64,000 nucleotides of DNA, taken from positions 85,755 through 149,754 of the forward strand of contig NZ_LGEA01000095.1 of NCBI RefSeq assembly GCF_001280065.1, read 5' to 3'. Below the pieces are notes generated by a model, which saw nothing but the letters and a program-made list of their open reading frames with translations, ran no database searches and was not told the origin of the DNA. Numbering within the stretch: the stretch's first letter is position 1; each line of letters begins with the position of its first letter. The translations under genes and the position numbers were made by a program. Below are positions 25,700 through 34,769 of the stretch, piece after piece. Source of the stretch: Streptomyces sp. NRRL B-1140 (GTDB lineage: Bacteria > Actinomycetota > Actinomycetes > Streptomycetales > Streptomycetaceae).

Positions 25700-26638
25700 T
25701 CAGGCTGTGACCGGTCGTTCGACCAAGGACAGCGCGAGCTGCGGAAGTTCCGTGAGATCGGCCGCCGCCCCACTCAACCAGTGCACCCGCGGGTCACGCC
25801 TGAACCATGAATCCTGGCGGCGCGCGAAGCGCTTGGTGGCACGTACGGTCTCGGCCCGCGCGTCGTCGAGCGTGCACTCCCCGGCGAGCGCCGCGAGCAC
25901 CTGCTGGTAGCCGAGCGCGCGCGAGGCCGTACGCCCTTCGCGCAACCCCTGCGCCTCGAGCGCGCGCACCTCGTCCACCAGGCCCGCGTCCCACATCCGG
26001 TCGACCCGGCGCGCGATGCGCTCGTCGAGTTCGGGGCGGGCCACGTCGACGCCGATCTGGAGGGTGTCGTAGACCGAGTCGTGGCCGGGGAGATTGGCCG
26101 TGAAGGGCCTGCCGGTGATCTCGATCACCTCGAGGGCTCGGACGACCCGGCGGCCGTTGCTCGGCAGGATCGCGCGGGCCGCCTCGGGATCGGCGGCGGC
26201 CAGACGGGCGTGCAGCGCACCGGAGCCGCGCAGCACGAGCTCCTCCTCCAGGCGGGCGCGGACCTCGGGGTCGGTGCCGGGGAACTCCAGGTTGTCGACG
26301 GCCCCGCGGACGTACAGTCCGGAGCCGCCGACCAGGATCGGCCAGCGCCCCTCGGCGAGCAACGCCTCGATCCGCTCGCGGGCCAGGCGCTGGTACTCGG
26401 CGACGGACGCCGTGACGGTCACGTCCCAGATGTCCAGCAGGTGGTGGGGGACGCCGTCGCGCTCCTCGGGCGTCAGCTTGGCGGTGCCGATGTCCATCCC
26501 TCGGTAGAGCTGCATGGAGTCGGCGTTGACGACCTCGCCGCCGAGACGCTGGGCCAGAAAGACGCCCAGATCGGACTTTCCGGCCGCAGTCGGTCCGACG
26601 ACGGCGATGACGCGGGGGGCGGGGGGTGCACTGCTCAC
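25700..26638 (-). CDS. miaA: tRNA dimethylallyltransferase MiaA
   Basis: 312 residues from GTG 26638 (VSSAPPAPRVIAVVGPTAAGKS). It transfers the dimethylallyl group to A37 of UNN-reading tRNAs. The P-loop is GPTAAGKSDL, followed by NADSMQLYRGMDIGTAKLT and PHHLLDIWDV; the LVGGSGLYVRG and GYQQVLAAL motifs are all present. The open frame extends far upstream, but only the part from 26638 is MiaA-like. miaB, encoding the next enzyme of the same modification, is nearby on the same strand. Confidence 0.96.
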   Translation of the reverse strand: MSSAPPAPRVIAVVGPTAAGKSDLGVFLAQRLGGEVVNADSMQLYRGMDIGTAKLTPEERDGVPHHLLDIWDVTVTASVAEYQRLARERIEALLAEGRWPILVGGSGLYVRGAVDNLEFPGTDPEVRARLEEELVLRGSGALHARLAAADPEAARAILPSNGRRVVRALEVIEITGRPFTANLPGHDSVYDTLQIGVDVARPELDERIARRVDRMWDAGLVDEVRALEAQGLREGRTASRALGYQQVLAALAGECTLDDARAETVRATKRFARRQDSWFRRDPRVHWLSGAAADLTELPQLALSLVERPVTA

Positions 26639-26820
26639 CGCCCCAGTCTCGCAAACCTCGAACCGTGGTCTCGAACGAGTTACGTGACGGGACGGACGCG
26701 AGGTCGTTGCCCGTTGCGAGGTTCCTGCCGCCGGATCGCAGAGGCGGTAGCCCGGGCCGCGCAAAGTGACGCACCGGGCAACGCGGGATTTCGCCCGCAC
26801 GAGTAACGTATGGAGTGGAT

Positions 26821-27114
26821 ATGGGCGTTTTTGCACGACTTCTCCGGCGGTCGAAGGCCACGGCGGAGACGCCTGCAGCCGAGGCTCAGCCCGAGACGGC
26901 GAAGGCCGGAACCGAGGCGGACACGACCGAGGCGCAGACGGCCCAGGCCGCACCGACCGCCGGGGCGAAGGGCGACGACGAAGCCCCGGAAGCGGCGGAA
27001 CCGGCTGCCGAGTCCACCGCCTCGGTCGCCGAGTCCGAGGGCGTGGACATCCCCCAGCAGCAGTCCACCGAGAAGGCGGCCGACAACGAGGCCGGTGAGG
27101 GCGCCCGTAAGTGA
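26821..27114 (+). CDS. Small acidic low-complexity protein, conserved in Streptomyces
   Basis: 97 residues from ATG 26821 with GGAG five bases upstream; a GTG two codons earlier is possible. It begins with a short basic amphipathic segment (MGVFARLLRRSK), then becomes almost entirely Ala/Glu/Thr-rich (ETAKAGTEADTTEAQTAQ), ending IPQQQSTEKAADNEAGEGARK. Probably intrinsically disordered with a membrane-associating N-terminus. I recall similar proteins at this place in other streptomycetes, function unknown. It is divergent from miaA and 26 bp before the antitoxin-like gene. Confidence 0.7.
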   Translation: MGVFARLLRRSKATAETPAAEAQPETAKAGTEADTTEAQTAQAAPTAGAKGDDEAPEAAEPAAESTASVAESEGVDIPQQQSTEKAADNEAGEGARK

Positions 27115-27140
27115 CCGCCCCGTGCGAGGGAAGGTGAGCC

Positions 27141-27521
27141 ATGGGTCTCATGGACAACGTGAAAGCCAAGCTGGGCCCGGCCAAGGGCAAGGTCTCCGAC
27201 CTCGCACAGCGGCACGAGGGCAAGATCCATCACGGTCTCGACAGGGCCGCGCAGGCGGTCGACAAGAGGACCAAGGGCAAGTACAGCGACAGGATCCAGT
27301 CGGGCACGGGCCGGGCCAAGGGCGCCATGGGCCGTCTCACGCACCATGACGACGGCACACCGGAGACGGGCGCCACGACGACGCCCGGCGCGGCCGGCAT
27401 GACGAAGCCGCCCGGCACAGGCCGGACGGCACCATCCCGGGACGCGGCTCCCCCGGACGCGGCTCCGCCGACGGACACGGGCGGCACTCCGCCTCCGGGG
27501 ACACCACCGCCCACGTCCTGA
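27141..27521 (+). CDS. MT0933-like antitoxin family protein (Rv0909-type) with no adjacent toxin
   Basis: 126 residues from ATG 27141 after AGGGAAGGTG. The N-terminal ~65 residues (MGLMDNVKAKLGPAKGKVSDLAQRHEGKIHHGLDRAAQAVDKRTKGKYSDRI, split by short charged turns) fit the helical MT0933/Rv0909 antitoxin family. The C-terminus is a Pro/Thr/Gly-rich disordered tail. No toxin (Rv0910-like START domain) gene lies beside it. Many streptomycete members are solitary, so a toxin-antitoxin role is doubtful. Confidence 0.7.
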   Translation: MGLMDNVKAKLGPAKGKVSDLAQRHEGKIHHGLDRAAQAVDKRTKGKYSDRIQSGTGRAKGAMGRLTHHDDGTPETGATTTPGAAGMTKPPGTGRTAPSRDAAPPDAAPPTDTGGTPPPGTPPPTS

Positions 27522-27744
27522 GCCCGCTTCGGCGCCCATGGCCCGAGCGAGCGTCTGCACACCGAAGGGCACATCGGCGGAGGGCCGCGGAGCGCGAGGG
27601 CTCCCGGCCGTCCGCCGTTTCCGCGAGGCGTGCGACCGGGCGGGCCACAACCGTTCCCGCGGCCCGCGCCTCGTCCCACGAGCGCGTGACGCCCCGTCCC
27701 GCACCCCTGCGGCCCGCGCCACGCCCCGGCCTCTGCGGCCAGGG

Positions 27745-28458
27745 CTACGACCAGGCTGCGACGACGTAACCCACTCCGTACGGAGCGTCCTCGTACAGCA
27801 GTGAGCCGCCGAGGTCAGCGCCCTCGGCCGCGCCCGCCAGGACCTGCCACGGTGCCCGGCCGGACACCTTCAGCTCGTGGGCCAGCCCCGCGTCCAGCGT
27901 GGTGAGGGCCGCCAGGTCCGCAGCGCCGAGCGCTCGTGCGACCTGCGCGTCGAAGGGCGCCGCCCGTTCGTCCAGGTAGCCAGGGGCCTTGAGCGTCCGG
28001 CAGGCACTGGCGTCCCCCATCACCAGCAGCGCCACCCGCTCGTCCCGGGCGGCGAGCTCCCTCCCGGACCGCAAGCACTGCTCGGTCGTCGAGGACTCCC
28101 CCACCCCGAATCCCTCGACCGGCGCGTCGGACCACCCGGTCCGCTCCAGAAGCCAGGCGCCGACAGCGAGCGAGTACGGCAGGCGCGCTTCCGCGTCCTC
28201 GCCCTCGCCCTCTCCCAGCCGCACGTCGAGGCCGACGCCGAAGCCCCGAAAGGACCCCGTCGTTCCCGCCGGGTGATGCCCGACTCCCGCTCCGCCGACC
28301 GGCCCGACGACCACGAGCCGTCCCGGCCGGGCGGCGGCCAGCACGCCCAGCGCGTCCGTGCAGGCGGCCCGCGCGACATCCAGCTCCGGGGCGGCGCCCG
28401 CGGCGACCTCCGGGACCAGGAGGGGCGGACAGGGGCAGGCAGCGGCGGCGACAAGCAT
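27745..28458 (-). CDS. Class III extradiol dioxygenase-like protein of unknown function
   Basis: 237 residues from ATG 28458. It starts MLVAAAACPCPPLLVPEVA, then RLVVVGPVGGAGVGHHPAG, LPYSLAVGAWLLERTGW, LLVMGDASACRTLKAPGYLDER and ends SLLYEDAPYGVGYVVAAWS. The fold resembles the LigB/MEMO-like class III extradiol dioxygenase superfamily, but a full set of metal-binding His/Glu residues is not evident, so enzymatic activity is uncertain. It lies directly downstream of miaB on the same strand, an arrangement I recall from other actinomycetes, suggesting a link to tRNA modification or simply shared transcription. Confidence 0.7.
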   Translation of the reverse strand: MLVAAAACPCPPLLVPEVAAGAAPELDVARAACTDALGVLAAARPGRLVVVGPVGGAGVGHHPAGTTGSFRGFGVGLDVRLGEGEGEDAEARLPYSLAVGAWLLERTGWSDAPVEGFGVGESSTTEQCLRSGRELAARDERVALLVMGDASACRTLKAPGYLDERAAPFDAQVARALGAADLAALTTLDAGLAHELKVSGRAPWQVLAGAAEGADLGGSLLYEDAPYGVGYVVAAWS

Positions 28459-28503
28459 GATCGGCAGGGTAACTCTCAGGAGCCGCTGCCACCGCACAGG
28501 GCC

Positions 28504-28680
28504 GCAGCGACCCGACTCAGACGCGGCCATGCCCGATCACCACGACCGGCGAGATGGGTGTGGCAGCGGTCGGACTCATTCGCGGCCACGCCCGCTCACC
28601 ACGACCGGCAAGGCAGGCGCGGCAGCGACCCTGCTCAGTCGCAGCCGCAGCCGCTCGCCACGGCCGGCAGAGGCTCGGGC
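28504..28680. repeat. Three tandem 59-bp repeats covering the miaB 3' end
   Basis: Copies begin at 28504, 28563 and 28622, an exact 59-bp period. Copy 3 contains the last codons and stop of miaB; copies 1 and 2 lie just downstream and each still carries the matching stop triplet. Hand-counted identity is about 46/59 (copies 1-2) and about 39/59 (copies 2-3). The copies look like decayed duplications of the gene end. Confidence 0.8.
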
Positions 28681-30158
28681 GCACCGATCTTCGGCAGGCC
28701 CAGCATCACGCCGACGGGCTTGGCCTTCTCGGCCGCGTTCCGCTTCTCCCAGGCGTCGCCCGCGCGCGTACGACGCACGTCCAGCACCGGGCCCTCGGCG
28801 AGAAGGTGGTGCGGGGCGGCGTAGGTGATCTCCACGGTGACCACGTCGCCGGGGCGGACCTCCAGGTCCGGCTTGGTGAAGTGGACGAGGCGGTTGTCGG
28901 GGGCGCGGCCGGACAGGCGGTGGGTGGTGTCGTCCTTGCGGCCCTCGCCCTCGGCGACCATCAACTCCAGCGTGCGGCCGACCTGCTTCTTGTTCTCCTC
29001 CCAGGAGATCTCCTCCTGAAGGGCGACGAGCCGCTCGTAACGCTCCTGGACGACCTTCTTGGGGACCTGTCCGTCCATCTCGGCGGCCGGGGTGCCGGGA
29101 CGCTTGGAGTACTGGAACGTGAAGGCCTGGGCGAAGCGGGCCTCGCGCACCACGTGCAGCGTCTGCTCGAAGTCCTCCTCGGTCTCGCCGGGGAAGCCCA
29201 CGATGATGTCCGTGCTGATCGCGGCGTGCGGGATGGCGGCGCGGACCTTCTCGATGATCCCCAGGAAGCGCTCCTGGCGGTAGGAGCGGCGCATCGCCTT
29301 CAGGACCGGGTCGGAGCCGGACTGGAGCGGCATGTGCAGCTGCGGCATGACGTTCGGCGTCTCGGCCATGGCGGCGATGACGTCGTCGGTGAAGTCCCGC
29401 GGGTGCGGGGAGGTGAAGCGGACGCGCTCCAGCCCGTCGATCTTGCCGCAGGCGCGCAGCAGCTTGCTGAAGGCCTCGCGGTCGCCGATGTCGGAGCCGT
29501 AGGCGTTGACGTTCTGCCCGAGCAGCGTGATCTCGGAGACGCCCTCGGCGACCAGCGCCTCGATCTCGGCGAGGATGTCGCCGGGGCGGCGGTCCTTCTC
29601 CTTGCCGCGCAGGGCCGGGACGATACAGAAGGTGCAGGTGTTGTTGCAGCCGACAGAGATGGAGACCCAGGCCGCGTACGCGCTCTCACGGCGGGTGGGC
29701 AGCGTCGAGGGGAATGCCTCCAGCGACTCGGCGATCTCGACCTGGGCCTCGTCCTGGACGCGCGCGCGTTCCAGCAGGACGGGCAGTTTGCCGATGTTGT
29801 GCGTGCCGAAGACGACGTCCACCCAGGGCGCCCGCTTCACGATCGTGTCGCGGTCCTTCTGCGCGAGGCAGCCGCCGACCGCGATCTGCATGCCGGGGCG
29901 GGCCGCCTTCTTCGGGGCGAGGTGGCCGAGGTTGCCGTACAGCTTGTTGTCGGCGTTCTCCCGCACGGCGCAGGTGTTGAAGACGACGACGTCCGCCCCG
30001 TCGGCGTCCTGGGGCGCGCGGACGTAGCCCGCGTCCTCCAGCAGTCCGGACAACCGCTCGGAGTCGTGGACGTTCATCTGGCATCCGTAGGTCCGGATTT
30101 CATACGTTTTAGATGCTCGAACGTCCACTGCCGGGCTCCGGTCGCTGCTGCTGGTCAT
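28635..30158 (-). CDS. miaB: tRNA-2-methylthio-N6-dimethylallyladenosine synthase MiaB
   Basis: 507 residues. Radical-SAM methylthiotransferase acting on i6A37 made by MiaA. The UPF0004 domain holds cysteines in [29 protein letters not shown] and [11 protein letters not shown]. The radical-SAM cluster motif is [18 protein letters not shown] (CxxxCxxC). A TRAM domain follows ([17 protein letters not shown]...). The tail ends [12 protein letters not shown] with two extra cysteines and lies in the third copy of a 59-bp repeat. It is probably cotranscribed with the dioxygenase-like gene downstream. Confidence 0.97.
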   Translation of the reverse strand: MTSSSDRSPAVDVRASKTYEIRTYGCQMNVHDSERLSGLLEDAGYVRAPQDADGADVVVFNTCAVRENADNKLYGNLGHLAPKKAARPGMQIAVGGCLAQKDRDTIVKRAPWVDVVFGTHNIGKLPVLLERARVQDEAQVEIAESLEAFPSTLPTRRESAYAAWVSISVGCNNTCTFCIVPALRGKEKDRRPGDILAEIEALVAEGVSEITLLGQNVNAYGSDIGDREAFSKLLRACGKIDGLERVRFTSPHPRDFTDDVIAAMAETPNVMPQLHMPLQSGSDPVLKAMRRSYRQERFLGIIEKVRAAIPHAAISTDIIVGFPGETEEDFEQTLHVVREARFAQAFTFQYSKRPGTPAAEMDGQVPKKVVQERYERLVALQEEISWEENKKQVGRTLELMVAEGEGRKDDTTHRLSGRAPDNRLVHFTKPDLEVRPGDVVTVEITYAAPHHLLAEGPVLDVRRTRAGDAWEKRNAAEKAKPVGVMLGLPKIGAPEPLPAVASGCGCD

Positions 30159-30210
30159 GGTTCAAGGGTAGGCGCTTCCCGGAGGTCGCCGACCCGGAGG
30201 TGCCGAGCCC

Positions 30211-32058
30211 TCAGCGTCGCTGGGCGGCCAGGCGGACGTGAGCGTTGGCGGCGCCGTAGCCGCGGTAGCCGCCGGTGCGCTGGACGATCTCGAAGAAGAC
30301 CCGGCCCACGCTCGCCGTGTAGCAGTGGTGGAACTCGCCTCCCTGTTCGTCGCGGTCGTAGAGAATGCCGAGTTCCTGGTAGACGTCCAGGGCGCCGGGA
30401 GCGAACTCGTAGCGGGCGTCGAGGTCCTCGTAGTAGTTGGCGGGGATCTTCAGCAGCTCCGCGCCGGCGGCACGGACACGGCGGGCGGCCGCGGTGATGT
30501 CGTCGGTGGCGAGGGCGATGTGCTGGGCCCGGGCGCGGCTGTCCGGGTCCGGGCCGGGGGCAAGGTTGAGGACCAGGCGCGGGGTGCCGTGGGCGCCGGT
30601 CATGGCCCTGCTGCGGAAGAGGCCGTAGGGATCCGCCAGGTCGACGCTCTCGTGCGGGCGCAGACCCAGCACCGCACGGTGGAAGAGGACGGCTTCGTCG
30701 AAGTGGTGCCAGGGCTGGGTCAGCGCCACGTGGTCGACGCCGGTGAGAGACCCGGCCCGTGGGGAGTCCTGCCGCTCGTCGGCGGCAGCCGTGAGATCGC
30801 TCGCAGCGGTGAGGTCGGCGGCAGCCGTGACGCCGGCGGAGGCAGTGAAGTCGGCCGTCCAGTCGGGGTGGCCGGGGCGCCGGGTGGCGCAGAAGAACAG
30901 TTCGGTGCCGTCGGGAGCGGCGACCGCGTCCAGCGGGACGTCGTGGTCACTGCGGCGTCGGGGCAGGACGGGGGCGAGCAGGGCCTCGGCACGCCGGGCG
31001 GCGGAGCGGGGGTCGGCCGTCTCCAGCCCCATGGCGGTGAGGGACGGGCCGTCGTCGCGGGTGCCGGTGCCGTGGTTGACCAGGATGCGGGCATCGCCGT
31101 GCGCCCAGAGGTCCACCGGCTTGCCGCCGTGCCGTCCGGTGCGTCGGAAGCCGAGCGTGGTCAGCAGGGTGGTCACGGGGAGCGGGTCGGCCGTGGCGAT
31201 CTCGGCGAAGGCGAAGCCGGTCGGCACAGCCGGGGACGGGAGCGCCGAGATGTCCGCGGCCTCCTCCAGGGCGATCAGCGAGCGCAGTGCGTCGACCGCG
31301 GTGCTGCCCGCGTCCGCCTGGCGGAACACATCGTTGAAGACCTCCAGGGAGAGCGGGCCCCGGTAGCCGGCGTCCACGGCGTGACGGACGAGGGAGGTCA
31401 CGTCGAGGCCGCCCTGGCCGGGGAAACAGCGGTAGTGGCGGCTCCACTGCAGGACGTCCATGGCCATCAGCGGGGCGTCGGCGAGCTGCAGGAAGAAGAT
31501 CTTCTCGCCAGGGATGTCCGCTATGCCCTGGGGGTCCGAGCCGCGGGAGAGGATGTGGAAACTGTCCAGACAGACCCCGAGGGCGGGGTGGCCGGCTCGT
31601 TCGACGATGCGCCAGGCGTGGTCCCAGGTACTGACATGCCGGCCCCAGGCGAGCGCCTCGTAGGCGATGCGCACGCCGGACTCCTGGGCCAGGCCGGCCA
31701 GCCGGCTCAGCTGCTCGGCGGCGAGGGCGTCGTCGTCGACGGCGTGCTGGGAGACGTTGGAGCACACCAAAAGCGTCTCGGTGCCGAGCCTGCGCATGAC
31801 GTCGAACTTGCGCTCCGCCCGGCGCAGAACACGTCCGAACTCCTCCTCCGGCACGGCCTCGACGTCCCGCATCGGCTGGTAGAGGTCGATGGTGAGCCCG
31901 AGGTCGGCGGTGCGGGCGCGGATCTCCTCCGGGGACAGGGGGCAGGCGAGGAGGTCGTTCTCGAAGATCTCCACACCGTCGAAACCCGCGCGGGCGGCGG
32001 CGGTCAGCTTCTCGGTGAGGGAGCCGCTGAGACTCACCGTGGCGATCGACTTACGCAT
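30211..32058 (-). CDS. Bifunctional 3-dehydroshikimate dehydratase / HPPD-like fusion (QuiC1 type)
   Basis: 615 residues in two parts. Residues ~1-275 are a xylose-isomerase-like TIM barrel (FDGVEIFENDLL, GVRIAYEALAWGRHVSTWDHAW, VCLDSFHILSRGSDP, LSLEVFNDVFR) with Glu/Asp/His metal ligands. Residues ~280-615 resemble 4-hydroxyphenylpyruvate dioxygenase (VDHVALTQPWHHFDEAV, QHIALATDDI, GRVFFEIVQRTGGYRGYG). The same fusion is known as QuiC1 in pseudomonads, converting 3-dehydroshikimate to protocatechuate. Its start overlaps the dehydrogenase stop by 8 bp (ATGCGTAA), so translation is coupled. Function is inferred from domain order. Confidence 0.85.
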   Translation of the reverse strand: MRKSIATVSLSGSLTEKLTAAARAGFDGVEIFENDLLACPLSPEEIRARTADLGLTIDLYQPMRDVEAVPEEEFGRVLRRAERKFDVMRRLGTETLLVCSNVSQHAVDDDALAAEQLSRLAGLAQESGVRIAYEALAWGRHVSTWDHAWRIVERAGHPALGVCLDSFHILSRGSDPQGIADIPGEKIFFLQLADAPLMAMDVLQWSRHYRCFPGQGGLDVTSLVRHAVDAGYRGPLSLEVFNDVFRQADAGSTAVDALRSLIALEEAADISALPSPAVPTGFAFAEIATADPLPVTTLLTTLGFRRTGRHGGKPVDLWAHGDARILVNHGTGTRDDGPSLTAMGLETADPRSAARRAEALLAPVLPRRRSDHDVPLDAVAAPDGTELFFCATRRPGHPDWTADFTASAGVTAAADLTAASDLTAAADERQDSPRAGSLTGVDHVALTQPWHHFDEAVLFHRAVLGLRPHESVDLADPYGLFRSRAMTGAHGTPRLVLNLAPGPDPDSRARAQHIALATDDITAAARRVRAAGAELLKIPANYYEDLDARYEFAPGALDVYQELGILYDRDEQGGEFHHCYTASVGRVFFEIVQRTGGYRGYGAANAHVRLAAQRR

Positions 32059-33028
32059 CCTGATCCCCTATGCCGATCCAGGTCTTCCCCGCGCGGTCGG
32101 CGGCGCCGGTGAACGCCTGCTGGGCCTCCTCGATCGGGAAGCGGGCCTCCACGACGGCCGAGGGCCGGGCGCCGGGCAGCTCGGCGATCGCGGTGGCGAA
32201 GTCACCCGGGTGGTCGTAGATCATCGACCCGCGGAGCACCAGCTGACGCCGGACCACATCGTCGGTGGTCAGCGGCAGCGCGTGGGGGTTGAGGCCGATC
32301 AGGACGATGGTGGCGCCGGGGGCGGCACGCTCCACGGCCGGGCGCAGGGCGGGTGCGTGGCCCGAGGTTTCGAAGACGTAGGTGTACCCGGTGCCACCGT
32401 CGTCGGGGGTCGCGCCCAGCCGTTCGGCGCGGGCGAGCCGCTGCGGGTGCGGTTCGGTGACCACCGGCCGGATGCCGAGGCGGGCCAGGATCAGGCAGAC
32501 CAGCAGTCCCTGGGCTCCGGCCCCGACGACCAGGCACCGGTCGGCGGGGGTGACTCCGCTGCGCCGGACGGCGGCCCGGGCCACCGCGTACGGTTCGGTG
32601 GCCGCGAGATCGGCACCGGTCGGGCCGTCCGGGACCGGGTGGGCGAAACGGGCGGGCAGGGCGGCACGTTCGGCGAGGACGCCGGGGGCGTTGAGTCCGA
32701 CGATGGCCCGGTGCGGGCAGGCCGAGGTCAGGCCGCTGCGGCAGTCCGGACAGGCGAGGCAGGCGTAGTTGGGTTCGATGACGACCCGCTGCCCCACCTG
32801 GCGGTCCCGTACGGCGCTGCCGACGGCGGCGATCCGGCCGAAGCCCTCATGGCCCATGACCCACGGCGTCACGGGCGGCAGGCGTGTGCCGTGGAAGACG
32901 GCGAGGTCGGTCCCGCACAGGCCCACGCCCTCCATCCGCACGATGACGTCGTGCGGGCCGCAGTCGGGCTCCGGCCACCCGTCGACGGTCTCGATCCTGT
33001 TCGGCCCCGTGAGGACAGCTGCTTTCAC
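32051..33028 (-). CDS. Zinc-dependent medium-chain dehydrogenase
   Basis: 325 residues from GTG 33028, with AGGAG seven bases upstream. MDR family: catalytic zinc region GVGLCGTDLAVFHG and MGHEGFGRIAAVG; structural zinc cysteines in NYACLACPDCRSGLTSACPHR; a nucleotide-binding region DRCLVVGAGAQGLLVCLILAR. It most resembles sorbitol/threonine dehydrogenase-type enzymes. It is placed between the transporter and the dehydroshikimate dehydratase fusion, so it may oxidise quinate, shikimate or a related polyol; that substrate is inferred from context only. A candidate IclR operator sits 14 bp before its start codon. Confidence 0.88.
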   Translation of the reverse strand: MKAAVLTGPNRIETVDGWPEPDCGPHDVIVRMEGVGLCGTDLAVFHGTRLPPVTPWVMGHEGFGRIAAVGSAVRDRQVGQRVVIEPNYACLACPDCRSGLTSACPHRAIVGLNAPGVLAERAALPARFAHPVPDGPTGADLAATEPYAVARAAVRRSGVTPADRCLVVGAGAQGLLVCLILARLGIRPVVTEPHPQRLARAERLGATPDDGGTGYTYVFETSGHAPALRPAVERAAPGATIVLIGLNPHALPLTTDDVVRRQLVLRGSMIYDHPGDFATAIAELPGARPSAVVEARFPIEEAQQAFTGAADRAGKTWIGIGDQDA

Positions 33029-33041
33029 CTGAACTCCTAGC

Positions 33042-33058
33042 GGTCCGCTAAACGGACC
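33042..33058. promoter_or_regulatory. Candidate IclR-family operator 1 (dehydrogenase promoter)
   Basis: GGTCCGCTAAACGGACC, a perfect 6-bp inverted repeat with a 5-bp centre, followed by AATCAA. It lies between the predicted promoter and the start codon of the dehydrogenase gene. The same 17-bp pattern recurs twice near the divergent IclR gene (34770 and 34873). Confidence 0.65.
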
Positions 33059-33078
33059 AATCAATCCACTCTGCGGTC

Positions 33079-33107
33079 AGAATAGAGGGCGGGAGGGTCC
33101 CCAACAA
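33079..33107 (-). promoter_or_regulatory. Predicted promoter of the dehydrogenase-dehydratase unit
   Basis: On the minus strand, TTGTTG (33102-33107) and TATTCT (33079-33084) are separated by 17 bp, an acceptable vegetative sigma-type promoter. The predicted transcription start would fall just upstream of operator 1, so a bound regulator could block elongation. Confidence 0.4.
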
Positions 33108-33147
33108 GGCTGAGGGCCCAGCGAAAAAGAGGACGGGACACGAGCAA

Positions 33148-33175
33148 GGGGCCCCGGCGGCAAGGCCGGGGCCCC
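33148..33175 (-). terminator. Terminator downstream of the MHS transporter gene
   Basis: An 11-bp perfect GC-rich stem (33148-33158 with 33165-33175, 6-nt loop) 25 bp past the transporter stop codon. It separates the transporter transcript from the dehydrogenase unit. Confidence 0.75.
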
Positions 33176-33199
33176 AGTAGCCCTGTCGTGGATGTTCCG

Positions 33200-34570
33200 T
33201 CAGGCGGTCGCGTCCGCCGCCGCGGTCCGCTTCCGCACCTCCTCAGGAGCTCCGGCCGCCGCATCGTCACCCCGCATGCGCAACGCGACGAGGAAGGAGA
33301 TGGCGCACCCGAGGGCGATGTAGGCGGCCACCAGCGTCCAGGAACCGCCCGCCCAGATCACCAGCGAGCCGGCGATGAGCGGAGTGAAGCCGCCTCCTAT
33401 GGCGCTGGCGAGCTGATAGCCGACACCGGCGCCGCTGTAGCGGTACTCGGGGCCGAACATGTCGGTGAACAGGGACTGCTGGACGGAGACCGCCATGTCG
33501 TGCGCGACGTTCACCAGCAGTACCGCGCAGGCGATGATCAGCACCATGGAGCCGGACTCCATCGCCCAGAAGTACGGCACCGCGCTCACGAGACCCACCA
33601 GCGCGCCCCAGCAGTACAGCCTGCGGCGCCCGTAACGGTCGGCCAGGTAGGCGAAACCGGGGATGGTCAGCACGGCCAGGCCGCCGACGGCCAGGTTGAC
33701 GTCGAGCAGGCTGTCGCGGTCCAGGCCGAGTTCGCCGGCACCGTAGGCGAGGCCGAAGGTGGTCACGCCGTAGAAGGTGAACAGTTCCACGAAACGCAGG
33801 CCGATGATGGCGAAGAAGCCCTTGGGGTTGGACTTCACGGCGGCGATCAGCGGCACCTTCGGCCGGGCCTCCTCGCTCATCGCGGCGACCTTCTCGGTGA
33901 AGACCTCGGACTCCTCGACCCGGGCCCGCACGATCAGGCCGACGATCACGAGGGCGGCGCTGATCAGGAACGGGACGCGCCAGCCCCAGACCCGGAAGGC
34001 CGTGTCCGAGGTGGCCCCCGACATGATCTTGGTGATGAGCGTGGCGAGCAGCAGACCGACCGAGGCACCGACCTGCACGCCACTGCTGTAGAGGGAGCGC
34101 CACTTGGCAGGGGCGTTCTCCACCGCCATCAGCGCGGCGCCGCCCCATTCACCGCCCACCGCGAAGCCCTGCGCCGCGCGGAGCACCACCAGCAGCACGG
34201 GGGCCCAGATCCCGGCCTGGGCGTAGGTCGGCAGGACGCCGATCAGGGTGCTGGCCACGCCCATGATCAGCATGGTGAGAACGAGCATCCGCTTGCGGCC
34301 GAGCCGGTCGCCGAAGTGGCCGAAGACGATGCCGCCGAGCGGGCGGAAGAGGAAGCCCACACCGAAGGTGGCCCAGGCGGCCAGGGTGCCCACGGCCGGG
34401 GAGGCGTCCGGGAAGAACAGCTCGCCGAAGAGGAGTCCGGCGACGATGCCGTAGAGGAAGAAGTCGTACCAGTCGACGACCGCGCCCATGAAACTGGCGA
34501 TCGCCGCTCTCCTCGCGACGCCGGGGGTTCCGGCGCCGCCGGTCGCCACCGGCTGCTTCGTACTGCTCAT
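33200..34570 (-). CDS. MHS-family (shikimate/alpha-ketoglutarate type) MFS transporter
   Basis: 456 residues with about 12 transmembrane segments. The N-terminus (AAIASFMGAVVDWYDFFLYGIVAGLLFGELFFP) and the loop GHFGDRLGRKRML, with a second LADRYGRRRLYC, are hallmarks of the metabolite:H+ symporter family that includes ShiA, KgtP and ProP. Adjacent dehydroshikimate-dehydratase and dehydrogenase genes make shikimate, quinate or dehydroshikimate the likely substrate (inference). It is divergent from the IclR regulator, with two candidate operators in the shared gap. Confidence 0.9.
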   Translation of the reverse strand: MSSTKQPVATGGAGTPGVARRAAIASFMGAVVDWYDFFLYGIVAGLLFGELFFPDASPAVGTLAAWATFGVGFLFRPLGGIVFGHFGDRLGRKRMLVLTMLIMGVASTLIGVLPTYAQAGIWAPVLLVVLRAAQGFAVGGEWGGAALMAVENAPAKWRSLYSSGVQVGASVGLLLATLITKIMSGATSDTAFRVWGWRVPFLISAALVIVGLIVRARVEESEVFTEKVAAMSEEARPKVPLIAAVKSNPKGFFAIIGLRFVELFTFYGVTTFGLAYGAGELGLDRDSLLDVNLAVGGLAVLTIPGFAYLADRYGRRRLYCWGALVGLVSAVPYFWAMESGSMVLIIACAVLLVNVAHDMAVSVQQSLFTDMFGPEYRYSGAGVGYQLASAIGGGFTPLIAGSLVIWAGGSWTLVAAYIALGCAISFLVALRMRGDDAAAGAPEEVRKRTAAADATA

Positions 34571-34769
34571 CTCACATACTCCCTTGGATGCTGCGACTCC
34601 TGTGACCGGAGGTGCCGCGCGTGCTGCGCAGGGCACGTCGGGGCGGGGTCACGGATGGCTACGGCGAGGACAGACGCCCGGGCGACGGCGGCGCTCGGCG
34701 GGTGGGGAGCGGCCGTCACCGGCAAACCGGGCCGGCACCACAGCGTGCGGGCGGCGACCCTCAAGACAA

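Noticed and set aside
26639..26700. SOS-like TCGAACGAGTTACG near the miaA start
   Set aside because: Only the left half-site matches; spacing and right half do not fit, and miaA is not an SOS gene.
26639..27223. Long upstream extension of miaA
   Set aside because: MiaA homology starts at GTG 26638; the extension overlaps divergent small genes and is Pro/Arg-rich noise.
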